In this document: one piece after another, positions 24,871 to 38,100 of the stretch
How the letters are laid out: every line of letters starts with the position of its first letter
How positions within the stretch are numbered: position 1 is the first letter of the stretch
The notes under the pieces: model-generated
The model's database searches: none
Told to the model about the DNA's origin: nothing
Seen by the model: the letters and a program-made list of their open reading frames with translations, nothing else
Origin: Chamaea fasciata
Taxonomy: Eukaryota > Chordata > Aves > Passeriformes > Sylviidae
Length of the DNA: 64,000 nt
Direction of reading: 5' to 3'
Assembly: GCA_029207755.1 (NCBI GenBank)
Contig: JARCOQ010000006.1
Location: 72,080,093 to 72,144,092 of the forward strand
Program-made: the position numbers and the translations under genes

Positions 24871-27800
24871 ATGCCTTGCATTTATATAAGCTCTGCTGAT
24901 TGCTGTGTAATAGATCTGATTTATGGTGGCTTTGTTAATTGGGGTGGGGTTTTTTAATAGCTTCCAATTTCCCTGGACCAGATTTCGGAATAATTGGGAG
25001 AAATAGTAATAATAAAAAGTAGTAATATTAATTTGGGGAGAAATTTTCCGTAAAGTTATGTTTTAAAGTCTTTCTAGTCATCTCCTGGTGTTCTGCCAGC
25101 AGGGTCATTTAGCATGACATAGCATACCATGCATAAATAACTATTATTTCACTTTTAATCCCTAAATGCAAAACCCCTGAATTTGGTGTCTTGATTTTTG
25201 TTCATGCTGCCATGGACTTTGGATCTGGCACTTTGATGTGCTGCAGGTCCTGTGATATGCTGCCTGTGGGAGGGAGCTTCATCTTCTGCGAGTGTTTCTT
25301 CTCTGTGGTGGCTCCCCAGCAAATTTTACTTAAAAGAAAATGAAGCATTCAAAGACTTGCTTCCCAGTGCACCAAAAAAATAAAAATCCTGTTCAATTTC
25401 CACTTCAGAGCAGATGTGACCTTGCTGGGTTTTGGACAGATCACAGTGGTCTGACAGCCACAGTGTCCTCAGTCATTTAAACTGTTTTCACAACAGCTTT
25501 CTGGGGAGTTAAAATATAACGTCACAGGCCTAGAATTATCTCACTTTCCTATTCAAGTTACCAACAAATAAATGGTTATGCAGTTACATGTCTCAGATTA
25601 AAAAGCAGAGTCACTTCTTGGAAGTTAATTTCTGACGGGAGCTTGTTGCCTCACTGTATTTTGCTGTATTTTTGAAGGAGCAGACCCTTTGGAATACGAA
25701 GCAGCCTTTGGGTCAGCTCCCATTGCACAGCACTGGAAATCCACTGCACTGAATGCTCAGCGTAATGGGCTTCACTGGTTTTGTCCTTCCTGGAGTTCTG
25801 GAAGGAAGCTGGTAGTGAAACTAGAGCTGTTCAACGACCTGATCCTCAGCAGCTGATGGAGTGGTATAGTGTGAGATTATGACTCTTCATTTGGACTCTG
25901 TCAAGTCAAACTGAATTAGAGGAATCAAGGAACAGTGTCCAAATATCCATTATTTTAAATTTAAAAAAGGCTTTAAAACAGATGCTGTATTTCATATTCA
26001 AGCAAGTTTTATCTCTCACCTCCTACAATGATAAACAAATTATTACAATTAAGATGTGTATAGGACAGTATAAGGGTAATTATATAAAAAAATAATGAAA
26101 ACCCTTTCATCTTAAGAGAAATGAAAGACTCAAATAAGCTTTCTCTAGTACTTGTACAGAGAAAAACTCAAGTGCTCCAAAAGGATCGATGCATTCTGTT
26201 ACCTTATGTCTGGTAACAAATTGTAATTCCCAGATATTTGTTTGCACTGCTTCAACTTTTTATGAAGCGTGTGTAACATGTAACTAAATCTGAGATGACA
26301 TCCCTGGCTGCAAATGTATTTTGCAAAACCAGAGCTGTGCTGCGGCAAATTAAGTAAACAGTCGTCCCAGCCATATAGCAGAGCAATGGGAAATGTTCTT
26401 CCTGCTAATTTACACATGCAAATTAGATCAGGTTCTTGTATCAATAAATCAATACAGCTTAATGGATTCCTTGGGTGGAATTCAAATCTGGGGAGCGGAG
26501 CTTGTTAGGAAGAAAACGGTCTTGTACCTTAGTTTAGATGGTGTTTTCAAATCGTGTCCTGGAACTTTGTGGTCATTTTGTGGACATGGGAGTTATCATC
26601 ACCAAACTCTCTTAGCCTTATGGTAAACTTTATTTCTTGTAATGCCAGCATTGTTATTTTTCCTAATTCCGTTGCCCTGAGCACTGCCATCATGGTGTGG
26701 CTGTCTTGGCCAGCACTGGTGGCATTTTCTGCAGATGCCTGTACATTGTAATTTATTTTGCCACTTTATCCTTCCCTTCCTTCAGCGCGTGCTCACCACT
26801 GGATGGCCGCAGGCAATGTGGACTTGTCACTTGTATCCTTTCCTTTTCTCTGCCTTCACTGAACCCAGGTTTACAAACCTGAATAATCATTCCTGTCAAA
26901 AGTCATTCTAATGACAAAGACACAATGGAGGTATAGTTTTCCGGACTATAAGAGAAATATTCGCTCAGCTAATTTTTATCATCTCAGTTAACGCTCATCA
27001 TCCTGCCACCTCTCTTAGTGATCTCCAGGAAAATATCTTGGAGATCTTAAATGCAGGTGTGTATGCTTAAAGTTAGGTTGGTGCTTCAAAAACTGCTGTA
27101 GTGATTGTTCCAAATATAAAGTGACACACTGCTTGTTTTGTGAGAATCATATTGACGTTTTCTATGGTTTATATAATAGAGTGCACTTAGAAAAAATGGA
27201 GGAAATTTGTTCCTTTAGTGGGTAATAGTGCTTTCTTTGTCTATCTGCTTTTAGTGACACAAAGTTTAGGTCATCTCCGCTGCTGTCCTTACAATAATGC
27301 ATCACACATTGATCTACTTATATAAAAAGAGATGTTTTATGCATCTCTATGCAAAGAGGTGTTTTAGATGACAGATACTGCAAATCAAAATAAAGATCAT
27401 ATATATTTTGAGCTCTTAGATTTTTTTCTCCTCTGAAAATTGAAACTTACCCAAATGCTATTACTCTATGTGGCTGTATAGATATTTGATTTGGATTCCT
27501 TGTCTGCTTTTTCATGGTTTTCAACTTACCTCACAGGACTGGTAATCAAGGTAGATACACGAATGTATGGTCATCTGAAATGGTTGGCTAAGGATTGTGT
27601 CTAAATAGTCATTTGCTTAGGGTTCTGAGATGCTTTTTAAAATTCAGCAGTTATTGCTATTTACCCGTCTTGGTTTGGTTTTTAAACATGACATCACCAT
27701 TCACCCTTGAAACCACCTTCACAGCTGTTCAAAAGCGCAAATTTCATCACCGTCAGACTAAAATTGATTTTACACACTGATATTCGTTAAGGTTTTTTTT

Positions 27801-28360
27801 TAATTGCTTGCAAAGATAGACAGCATTCTTTCCCAGGCTGAAAGATAAGAAAAGATAATAATAGCACTTGGCCTACAAATCAGAACACCAAACAAAGATC
27901 ACAATGGTTTCTATAAAATCTCAAATGGAAGCTCAGCTTAACTGACCTTGTGAAAAATGAGCGGTTTTATAATGTGGTCTTGAGTTCAAGGGAACAGGGT
28001 TTCTATGTTGGCACTTGATGATCAGTGTGATCGTCAAGGATGAGAGATTGTTTCACTGAAAAGAGCTGCTCACAATCAACATTTCTGAATCACCCCAAAG
28101 TGAAAGGCATAATGGGGAGGGAAGCGTCAAGTTTAGAAATGGTGTGCTAAAACATGGTAAAATCAGTTGGATCTACTGAGGGGAATAAAAAGTTCTGAAT
28201 GACAAACCTTGCAGAAAAAATTTCGTCTGTGTTATGGTACAAATGTTGCAGCTCTGAAAATGACATATTTTGTATCTTTTGAAGTGTTCCTGTAAAGGAT
28301 TTTGGGGTGAATTTAAAGAACTACAAGAGGAGTAGTACCTAAGTTATCCAGGCACTATTT
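24871..28360. other. Non-coding stretch, no gene recognised
   Basis: This is unique AT-rich DNA with open frames below 85 codons and no recognisable protein. A regulatory-looking block at 26180-26470 is listed separately. No RNA gene was seen. Confidence 0.55.
26180..26470. promoter_or_regulatory. Candidate conserved non-coding element with octamer
   Basis: A perfect POU octamer ATGCAAAT lies at 26416-26423. It sits inside a 7-bp inverted repeat with 8-bp spacing: CTAATTT at 26405-26411 and AAATTAG at 26420-26426. This arrangement of paired homeodomain half-sites around an octamer, in unique non-coding DNA with retained CpGs nearby, looks like an enhancer core. Conservation and activity are untested. 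Confidence 0.28.
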
Positions 28361-28528
28361 CAGGTTGCCCTGAGAAGCTGTGGCTGCCCCTCCCCTGGAA
28401 GTGTCCAAGGCGAGGTTGGAAGGGGTTTGGAGCAACCTGGGAATAGTGGAAGGTGTCCCTGTCCATGGCAGGGCAGTGCAACAAGATGGTGTTTAAGGTC
28501 CCTTCCAACCCTAAGCATTCTGTGATTC
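28361..28528 (+). mobile_element. CR1 LINE 3' end, plus orientation
   Basis: Diagnostic CR1 words appear in order: 'caggttgccctgagaagctg' (28361-28380), 'ctggaagtgtccaaggcgag' (28395-28414), 'agtggaaggtgtccctgtcc' (28445-28464), and the tail 'aaggtcccttccaaccctaa' (28495-28514) with 'cattctgtgattc' to 28528. It differs from the 8990-9158 copy, so it belongs to another CR1 subfamily. The 5' end is truncated, as is usual. Confidence 0.93.
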
Positions 28529-31500
28529 AAAAGTCTTAGTAAGCAGCTGATTCCTCTCCTTTGGGAAACACATACTTTTCTTTTATTAAGGTATTGGGAG
28601 GGATGCAGCTTCAAAAGAAACAAACACACGCAGACAAAACCCACCTCTCCTCAATGTATGTATCATAGAGAGAAAAGCAGCAGGAGCTTATTTCCCTTTA
28701 GAGAAATCAGTCTCAAATGAAAAGCATTTAAACCACAGAACAGCTCTGGAGACACCTGACCTCTCACCAGATGATGTGTCCCGTCTTTAACTTACTGGCA
28801 GTACTCCCAGGACTTTTTGAAAGTATGAAGGGGTAACATAGGAGTATTAAGATGAATTGTGTGGAACAGGTGGAATAACCTGGGTTTTAACAGGAAAAAT
28901 CTCACACCTGTCAGGCACCTGAGAGCAGAACTACTTCAGAGCTCTAAATCATCATCCACGAGGGTTAAGGGCATTACAAATCTGTTAGGTGCTAAATGTG
29001 TTTACTGCAGGTAAGTAGTACAGCAAGAAATTTTGCACGGGGACTGCTAATTCGGGTACAGTGCATTTCCACCTGAGTCAGTGCTGCGGAGTTCTCAGGA
29101 TCCCTCTTTGCTCCTTTTAATAGACCTATTTGTATTGCTGTAAAACAGCTGTGAGGGTTTTGTGCTCTGCTGTGACAGGGAAATCTGGCCCTTATATCAC
29201 AGAAGAAAGAAAGAAATAAGCCGACTTATATTGGTTGGATAGAAATTTGTGTTGCATATGAGATTTGTGTGGTTCTTTCTTCCGCTAAATGCTTTGGAGA
29301 CATAAAGAAATGATGCATCAGTGCTCATATTTTCTTAAAATCGGATGTATCAAGTCTAATTTGTGCAGTAATACACCATCATCCTCTATGCGGTTGGAAT
29401 ATAGTGCATTGTCTTTTACGGTGACATCCTTCACAACATTTGCAAAGAATTTAGTGAGCTATTTTCAAGCGTTCCTGCTGGGCTTTTTGGAAGGATAGGT
29501 TTGAACAAAGGTACTCTTGATGAGTAAAATATCTGCTCAGGATTGTTACTACTAAATTCCTGGAAGATGAGGCAGACAGGTGTCCATCCATTGCTGCCAC
29601 CTATAGAAAAATGCAGTGAGATGCCATTTGAAATTTGTACCTGCCAGCAGGTATCCATAAAATCCTGCTTAATCACATTTAAACAAGTGCCTCAAGACCA
29701 AGTTGGGAAAGAAGAGGGATAGTTAGGGTGTGGAAGGAAATAGCCTCACCTGCTATAGATCACCTGGCTGGCATTGCCTGCCCCTGCTTTCTATCAGAAT
29801 TTCATTTACAGGAAGAGAATAGCAGTGCAAGGGGCATTCAGCAGTGTCTCTGAAGCATCCTGACGAAATAGCCATGTGTTTCATAAGCTTTATGGTATCT
29901 ATGAGATTTTAAGCTATTTCCCAAAGTAATTTCAGCTCTAGGTTAATGTTGGATGAATTCTGGGAAGGGGGATGGAACTGAAGGTTGCGCTGTGTCTTTA
30001 CAGTCTTGAACAAGGCTTAGGTTGTTTTTCTCCTCTATTCCCAGCTGGCTCCATGTGCATTCTCAGCTGAGTAGCCTGCTTGATTATAGACTTTATGATT
30101 AAATGGCTGAGCCTGACTGTGAAGGTCGTTTGGTATTTTTGTGGCTGTTTGAACTTGGCAGTAGCAAACAGTCTGTCCCCTGCAGTGGCACTGAAGGCTG
30201 GAGTACCATTTTAAATGCCTGAGGACAAATCTTGCAGTGCAGTTCCATGGCACAGAGAGTAGCAAAGCCATGGAAACTCGGGTGCGCTGCAGCACAGGAG
30301 CAGCTCGCTCTTATTCCTAACTTTTCTGTGGGGAAGAATGTGGAAAACAGAGCGAAATGTCAGTGCGCTAATGCACAGTGCTTTACCAGGATACGCTCCT
30401 AGGCTCCTGGGTGCTCTTCCATGGGCAGTGCTGAAAGCATTCCTGCATTAAATGCCTGCTTTTGGGGGGCCCTGCTTGTTGGCAGCTCTGTAAGCCTTGG
30501 TGTGTGACCAAGCAGCATATCTATTTCAGCTGAAATCGTTTTGGAAGATGGAATTGCAACTGAGAGGAACGTACTGTGGACCAAGAGGGAGCCTAGAAAT
30601 TTATGTATAATGGTAGTCAGGAGGCAAATGGCTGAAATCTGCTGAGATTTCCTTGTGAATAACTAAGTATTAGGCAAGTGTTCTGGGTGAAAAACAATAA
30701 GGATTACAGTGGGACAAAAGGGCCAGCTGGAATTCTTTTAACAGGGACTGAAAGGAATTGAGGCACCTGAAGTGTTACAGCGGACTCTTCTCTATGGGTT
30801 TCCTTAATTGCTATTCATTGCTACTCTGCGGAGTTTAGGAGCTTAGGTGTGAGACATGCACAAAAAAATAATCACAATCTAGTTGATTTACTGAATCTTT
30901 CAAAGCATTCATTTTAATAATTTCACCCTAACAGAAGCACTCTAGCCTACATCTTAAATTGGATTCTAGTCTTTTATTTCAGCTCTCTCCTTACATGTGA
31001 ACAGCTTACATACCCTTTTTAACAACACTGTACTGCTGTGTTCTAGCAAAGCCCACAGATTGACGCTGCAGATGCCGCTGATTAAGGATTGTGTTCTTTG
31101 AGTGTTATTTCAGTTCCTGCTCCTGACCAGAGGTAACACAAAAATCCCTTTTCAACGTGTCCTCACCAGGAAGTTATTAATTTGTATCTCTATTTTCCTC
31201 ATTTTGACTCAGTCCCTCAGCAACTCTTTGGTAGCTGAGATCTGCTGTGGAGTATCCCTCCCCAAAAAATATCAGATTAAGTAACAGGAAAGGGATTTTT
31301 AAGGGAAGAATGGAGTTGTAAGTGGATTCCCACTGCTTGACCTGCTGTCAGAACCAATGAAGGGTAATGTGGGTGGGAGGAAATGGAAAAAAACCCTCTC
31401 TGAGACAAGAACGGAGGGACGGGGCAAACTGCATGGGAGTGCATAAAACATATTTCCACTGAAATCGTAATAGGAATGCCACAGGAATAATAGTAAGGTT

Positions 31501-32223
31501 GTGGGTGATATCAGGGTGAGGCTTCTTTTCATTGGTCTGGAAGTCAGTGCCCTTCATTAAACTAAGCCAGACAAGGATTAAGGACATGGGGGATTTACAT
31601 TTTCACGTTGGTTTTATGGCTTCATCTAAATACTGTGTGTTTTGTTGTGTTCTTTTTTAATAACGATTTTTTTAAACAAGTGTGTGAATGAAAAATTAAG
31701 TTTCCAAGAATGAAATATTTCAATACATTAAATATAGAAATCATTTGTTTTAAATAGACCAAGATAAATTCTAAAAGATATTTTCAAGTAGGTTTTGCAA
31801 ATGGCACACAGGGGACATTTGGAGAAAACACATTGGAGAGACTTAAGTCTGAACTGTGAGTGATTTTTGGATACTGATAACATCTACTGTTTCACTGTAC
31901 CAGTAAATATGAAATATCATTTTTTATTTCAGCTATGTCTTATTTTTTTCCACTGCTGCCTTCTATCTTTTCTCATACCTGTGAGGACACAGATGACATT
32001 AAGCATCCTAGCTACTTTTGGTTGGTTACCTGGCTGGCCAAAACTTAAACTTTACCTCAAATGCCTGTTCTGGAAAATACTGGATTGGTAGCATTGAATT
32101 TCCCTGTTTGGATCCAGCTATCTTCAAGCATAGTTTTCTTTATTAAAACTGTAAATATTTAATGTAATGTGAGGGTGAAGAGCAAATCTATCACCTTCCC
32201 TGTACAGCCTAGATTATTCTACA

Positions 32224-32262
32224 AATAAAACAATTGCTACAGATACTGATTATCATTTTCTG

Positions 32263-32293
<31 letters not shown>
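32224..32293 (+). repeat. Poly(A) run preceded by a polyadenylation signal
   Basis: A pure run of 27 A (32267-32293) lies 37 nt downstream of AATAAA (32224-32229). This could be the 3' end of a reverse-transcribed mRNA (processed retrocopy) on the plus strand or simply a grown homopolymer. I did not recognise the upstream sequence as any mRNA and found no clear target-site duplication around it. Confidence 0.75.
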
Positions 32294-33497
32294 GCCAGTG
32301 TTTCCTTGCTATTGCTGCTGATAGAATAAAAACAGCTGGGTGAAGTGCAGTCTCCCTGATGTAACCAAATATACTGGAGTGAGAGGGAGAAAAGCCAAGA
32401 AAAAAAGTTACCCTGAGGGAGAATAGCACTGCATGAAAATCTAGATAAAGGGGAAAAAAAACACTAAAAACTTTAAGGTCAGCCATTTTATTTCCATTTA
32501 TAAAATACAGCCTCAAATGTTTGTTTTTACCACAGACAAGAGATTTTTATCTTTTCTCAACCTGCAGTAAAATACAGAGGTTAAAAAAATAGAAGTTGTG
32601 CTTTTGTCCTTGACAACTTGCATAAGCACAGATAATAGTTGCTTGTTTACATTGGGCATAAACTTTACATTGCATGTTATTTTTCCTTCTTTCTCTGGGC
32701 ACAGGACTTAAGTCTTTATATATGGATTTCTAGTTTGACCCCACATTTTAATGTTTTATGCTGAGGACAGCAAGTACAAAGAGAATGTAAAAGAAGCAGA
32801 CACAGAAAATTAATTTAATAGCAGAAAGACATATTCCATTGAGAAAGCTGTGCTAATCATGGAGCATGTGCTACATGATTTGCATAATGAAGTGCTGAAA
32901 AGTCATGAACTATGAAATTCAACATCTCAGACAGTTTTTATTCTTTCTTCATGTATCTGGTCTTTAATTTTACAATTTTAAATGTTAAAAATGTGCAAGT
33001 TTTAATTAGAATTTTAGCTGCATGTCCATGTATAGACTTCAGAGATCAAGCTACCATCAGAGCAGCAAAGCAAGAGACAAAAATAGGCCGTGAGTACAAA
33101 ACACCTTTTCTGTTTATTTTAAGTATACATTTATATATTTTAACCCCAGATTCATTCAGGTAGCTGTACAAAACAGAGCACCCAGGAAATCGTACCATCA
33201 AAATTTTTATGGATTTAGTGCCCAGCTCACCTACTTGTTCGGCTCTAGCTATCATCACTGCTTTTCTGAAATGACCCCACAACTCTTAGACATAGTGGTG
33301 GCTGGTTATTTTTCATTTGGAGCTGCTCCATCTTTACTGTCATTGTCTGTGATTGACACCCTCTCTCAAACCTGCTTTCAAACCGTGTGGACCTTCTCAT
33401 TTGCTGTTGCCTCAGCATGACAGTCCTGGCTACTGCCACAAAGCCTGAAACCCTGAGAAGAGATCTTAAAAATTATCTTGATGTTTTCAGTTGGAAC

Positions 33498-33515
33498 AAA
33501 AAAAAAAAAAAAAAA
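33498..33515. repeat. Poly(A) homopolymer, 18 nt
   Basis: This is an uninterrupted run of 18 A with no AATAAA signal close upstream, so it is a simple homopolymer. Confidence 0.9.
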
Positions 33516-34729
33516 TTATCTTTTTACCTGCAGGAAGGGTGGGTGCTTAGCAACCATGGCTGTTCATTGTGGGCTTTTATTTCGAACACCTGATCCCCTA
33601 AGCACTTTTTACAGCATTGCAGGAGCTTGACCTACAAAGTAGCTTTGTTATTCTGAAGGAGCATCCAGCCCTTGGCCTTTCTTATTTATTTCCCTCAGAT
33701 GTTCTGCAGGAATTTAAAAGATCATCTTCTATGCCTGGTTTTGCTCTTATCTGAGCCACGTATTTCTGAGCCTGTCTAGGAGCCAGCTGCCTGATATTCC
33801 TTGATGGAACAGTCACAGAGCCCATAGTCCTTGGGGAAGAGGCCCACCAGGAACAAGACTGTTCTTTTTTGCTGTGCTCCCAGCAATTTCTCTTTTCTTT
33901 GTTGGCTGGAGCAGCTTATAGGAAAAGAAAGCTGGAAGCGAAGCTATTTTACAGTGAAGCACAGAGCAATGGTGGAATCACATTTCTGGAGGAGAGGTAC
34001 TGCGGCTGAAATGATTTAAACTAATGACTAGTTAGCTTTTAGTTCTGGAAAACCATCTGAGCCATCTCAGAATGCTGGACTTCAGTCTATTGCAGGAGTA
34101 GCAGAGCAGCTCCTTTTCCCAGGGGAAACTATTGGCACTCCAGCGAGCTCCCTTCCAGGTGTGAGCACCACTGCTCTCCACTTGGGATGTCAGTCAAGGA
34201 GGGTTTTGTTCTGTGATGCTCTTCAGTGTGATTGCCTTGTGCCCTCTCGACAGATGGGCCTAGGAAGGGGCTCAGCAGCAGGCCTTACTCATTTCATGGT
34301 GCACGCCAAATCCGCTGCCATGGCTGGCTTTATTCTGTCTGACAATTGTATCAGCTGGTCTGAGACAGCATAGGAGTCTTCCCTGCAAATCTTGTTTCAT
34401 TTGGAAAAGCAGCTGTTAAAAATAATGGAAGCAGAAGAGATTTTGTAGGACCCTTAATGGTCACAGTCAGAATTCTTTGAGATATTGTGCCAGCACTTTT
34501 TTTTTTTTAGCTATTGAACAATATATCTTGACAATAACAAGTTTGTGCGCAGGAATATATTTATCTGCAAATTTAACAAGATGTGAATATATACCTCTTG
34601 CTGCAGGCCAAAGTATATTTGTAAGTTATGTGAGATTTTGGTTGTGTGTGTATAAAATGGTTATTATTAACTACTAGGCATTTTCTTTCTTTTCCTGGCT
34701 GTAAAATCTCTTAACATGGAAAAAAAAAG

Positions 34730-35115
34730 CAACATTAATAATACTACATCAAAGGGAATTGTATTTATGACTAGAGAACACTGGCTGACTCCCCGGAAGG
34801 TAACATTTCACGGTTTATGTTGACAAGTAAATATTTATGATTGGGATCACAGAATGCCAGCAAAGCCATCAATAAGGGATCCTATAATGGTGTGAAAGGA
34901 AAATTCTTAATAAACAACATTTTGCAAACTTAGTTTAACTGGGTGACGCCTTGTTAATTTTTGTAATGGACGGTGACAGTGGCATGAATAAGATATATTA
35001 CGTTAGTCAAATGGAATGCATGTGCTGAATGCACAAGTTTAACCGTCCCTACCTGCACAATAAACCTAATTAAATGGTGTGTCATCAAAGATGATTTAAA
35101 TGAAAAGATAATGAA
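34730..35115. promoter_or_regulatory. Candidate conserved non-coding element
   Basis: This is nearly 400 bp of unique AT-rich text with many homeodomain, SOX-like and TAATTA words (for example TAATTA at 35067-35072), scattered CpGs in otherwise depleted DNA, and no sustained open frame. Of the blocks in the window it reads most like a deeply conserved developmental enhancer. That is a judgement of texture and was not measured. Confidence 0.3.
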
Positions 35116-38100
35116 GCAAATCACATGAAAAGTGTTCAACAAAATTTATTCTGAAAGAATAAGAAAGGTTGTTATAATTAGAGAAGTGGTCCTTCATGTT
35201 AATCACTTTTCAAAATGTCTCATTAAAATCACAAACTTTAGAAAAATCATGGAAACTCAATTTTTGGCTTGGGGCAAAAGACAGGATTTTTGTCACCTCT
35301 GTGCAGTATTTTTACTGATCCATTCTGAGGGAAAGTTTCAGGTCTACATAGAAATTTATGGCTTATGGCTCTTTCTATTTGTGTCCGAACAGGTTCCTGG
35401 CTCTTTCCCCTGTGAAGGTTTCCAATAGAATTTAGGGCAAGTATCTCGCAGATGATAATATAATTTCTACCACTGATGAGAAAAATGGCATTTTTATTGA
35501 GACAGCTGTCAATACCTTGTTCAAAGTAGCAACAAGCCATGAAAGTGAAGGAAAGAAAAGGAAGAGACCTGCAGAGCTCTTCTGAGCCAAGAAGTCCCCT
35601 GGTTTTGACCCTTTCAACATGTTGTTTGCTCAGTGAAAGAGACATTTGGCAGCGAAGGGACTCTCACCAGGCTCTGTATTGCAGGTGTTTAACTGTCCAG
35701 GACAATTGCTTGTCTGTGAAAGATGATGCTAAATGGCACTGGAGCTTTAGTCAGTTTCTCCAAAAGCAGAATGAAATGTATTATTAGACCCCAAGGAAGC
35801 TAAAAGTGCTTTCTTCAGGAAAGTTTTAGTGACCTTCCCCTACTGGAAGGTTACATGTAACCCCTCTATGCTGTAGGAGGAGAACAGAGTAACAGCCTAT
35901 TGTGTGGTTGTTACCCAGATTAAACTAAAGTGCCAGGCACAGTACTGAGCCACAAATGTCAGGACTGGCGTTTGATGGCATCCCCCCCTGCTCTGCATGT
36001 GTTTGAGGCATTTCCAGTTTCTTCATTCCATGATTTGAGATAATCATTGTACCCTTTTTTCTCAGAGCTCATTCCCAGATTTATCTACTTTCTCCCCAGC
36101 CCAATTTTTTGCCACTTCTGCCTTCCCCAACGCAAACACATGTTTAGGCCATTAGTCCAGTTCAAATTTATTAAGTTCAGGTTTTTATTTCAGGCCTATC
36201 TCAACCTCACTGGTGTTCTGAGACACTGCTGCAATGCTGGTCTTTGTTATTTCTGCTCTGCAGTGGCTCCCAGCAGACAGCACAGTCAGACTGCCTTTAA
36301 AGCATTATGTGCAAGCCGTGTCAGGGGTGAAAACCAAGTAACTGCAGTGAAGAAAACCCATACAGCTGCTTCAATCATCATCAACCAGATTAAAGTAACA
36401 ATTCTTTAATAGCTCTAGCACGTAGAGCAGGATCTTGCAATTAATATTGACTATTGATGGGTACTTCCTGAAATATCCATCAGTAGTTAAAAACGACATT
36501 ATTTTTTAAAAGAGACTTCTACCGTGTTTATCCCTTCAGTGCTTTCCTGGCTGAAGTGAGGCAGTGCAGTGGTGTTTAATGAGATCACAGCCGTGTCTGA
36601 AGTGTGACCTGTTGGCTGGCAGAAGGCAGATACTTAAGAACAAATCCCAGTAGGTGGTTTAGCTTTTAAAATAAAGCTTCATTTCTACAAAGATTCTGAG
36701 ATCTACTGACAAAAAAGGCAGGAGAGAGAGATTGCAGTGCACCCATCTGAAATTTAAACAAGAAGTTAAAGTTACTGTAACAAAAATAAAGCTTTAGTTA
36801 TAAAGTACTGCTTTATATGTACTTTGTGAAAATCAATAGGGAATGGCAAGCCCTATACTCTTAACAGCTTTCTGTCAAAATCTTGTTAACATACCCAACT
36901 TAATACATTAATATGTAGTCAATAATTATTCCATCAGAAGTGCTATAATGTGTGATTATTTCCAAGTAGAACTTCAAACTGAATTCTTAATAACTTCCTT
37001 TCTTTTAAAACTCATTTTATAATCACAAACAGTAAAGCAAAAAATGAAAAGGTTCTTTGTGGGCAGAGCATCTGAAGTAACTGCAGCTTCTAGTTCTGAT
37101 CTTTGCAGAAATACTGCCACATTTCTATGAAAGCCTCTTTCTTCCTGATCAGAGATGAACAGTGAAAATTAAAACTTGGCTTTACTCATTTTTTCCCCCC
37201 ACCATTAAAATGTAGCAGGTTTTTGTTGACTGGTTTGATATTTTTTTAAAGGGCTGTCTTCTCAGAGTTGCATTAATTCCAAGTGATGTCTTCTGCCCAG
37301 GACAAGCTTGAATGGTCCTAATGATGTCTGATTAGGTCTTAGTTTCTTTAATACAACCTTGAAGAGATAACAGAACAGCAGAATCTTAGAATTTGTTTCC
37401 TCTCCATTTCACTTTGCTGGTAGCTGGCTCAGTATCAGAAAATGCGAGTACAGTGACCCTCTGTTTACTGAGGTGCCCAAATATTCCTGGAGCAGAAATA
37501 CAGAAAAAAAGTACACAAAAGCCAGGTGTCCATTGGCTTTGTGACAGCACCTGTAAAAGGTCAAATCACTGTGCTATGGTATTTCTTGTGCCTTGGGGGA
37601 AATCTTATGTCTTTCTTCAGTGAACTGTACAGGCTCCTGGAGTGTGTCCTTTCCTCGTTGCAATAAGTCTCCTTGTATTTGTGATCTTTTCCTGAGTTGC
37701 AATCAGACACATAAAATATGTTGCATCTTTTGTTCTGCAGTGTAAAGACAGATTTTACTGCAGTCAATATGATTTCAAATTTGAAACTACTTGGGGTACC
37801 AATTTTTTGCTGTGTCTCTTGGAAAATGAAATTGCAAACAAAACTGTTGAATTTGCACACATTACACGTGCAACCTCTTCTGCAGACAAATCTCCCCGGA
37901 GTCATGTGCTCTGACCAAAAGAAAATGACATTGTTATATTCCTTTGATATAGCTTTTAGATTTATGGTTAGAAACCAGCATTTTTACTAAAGAAATATTG
38001 ACAAGATCTTGTGTTATGCCTCTGAGGAGCTGGACAAAATGCCAACATAGAGCTCAATGAATGGGTCTAACTGTGTGAGGTGAATCTGCTGAAGAGCCCA

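Noticed and set aside
27068..27100. Text resembling a mariner terminal repeat (ttaggttggtgc)
   Set aside because: Only 12 bases agree, no matching inverted end or TA duplication was found within a plausible distance, and that mariner family is a mammalian one.
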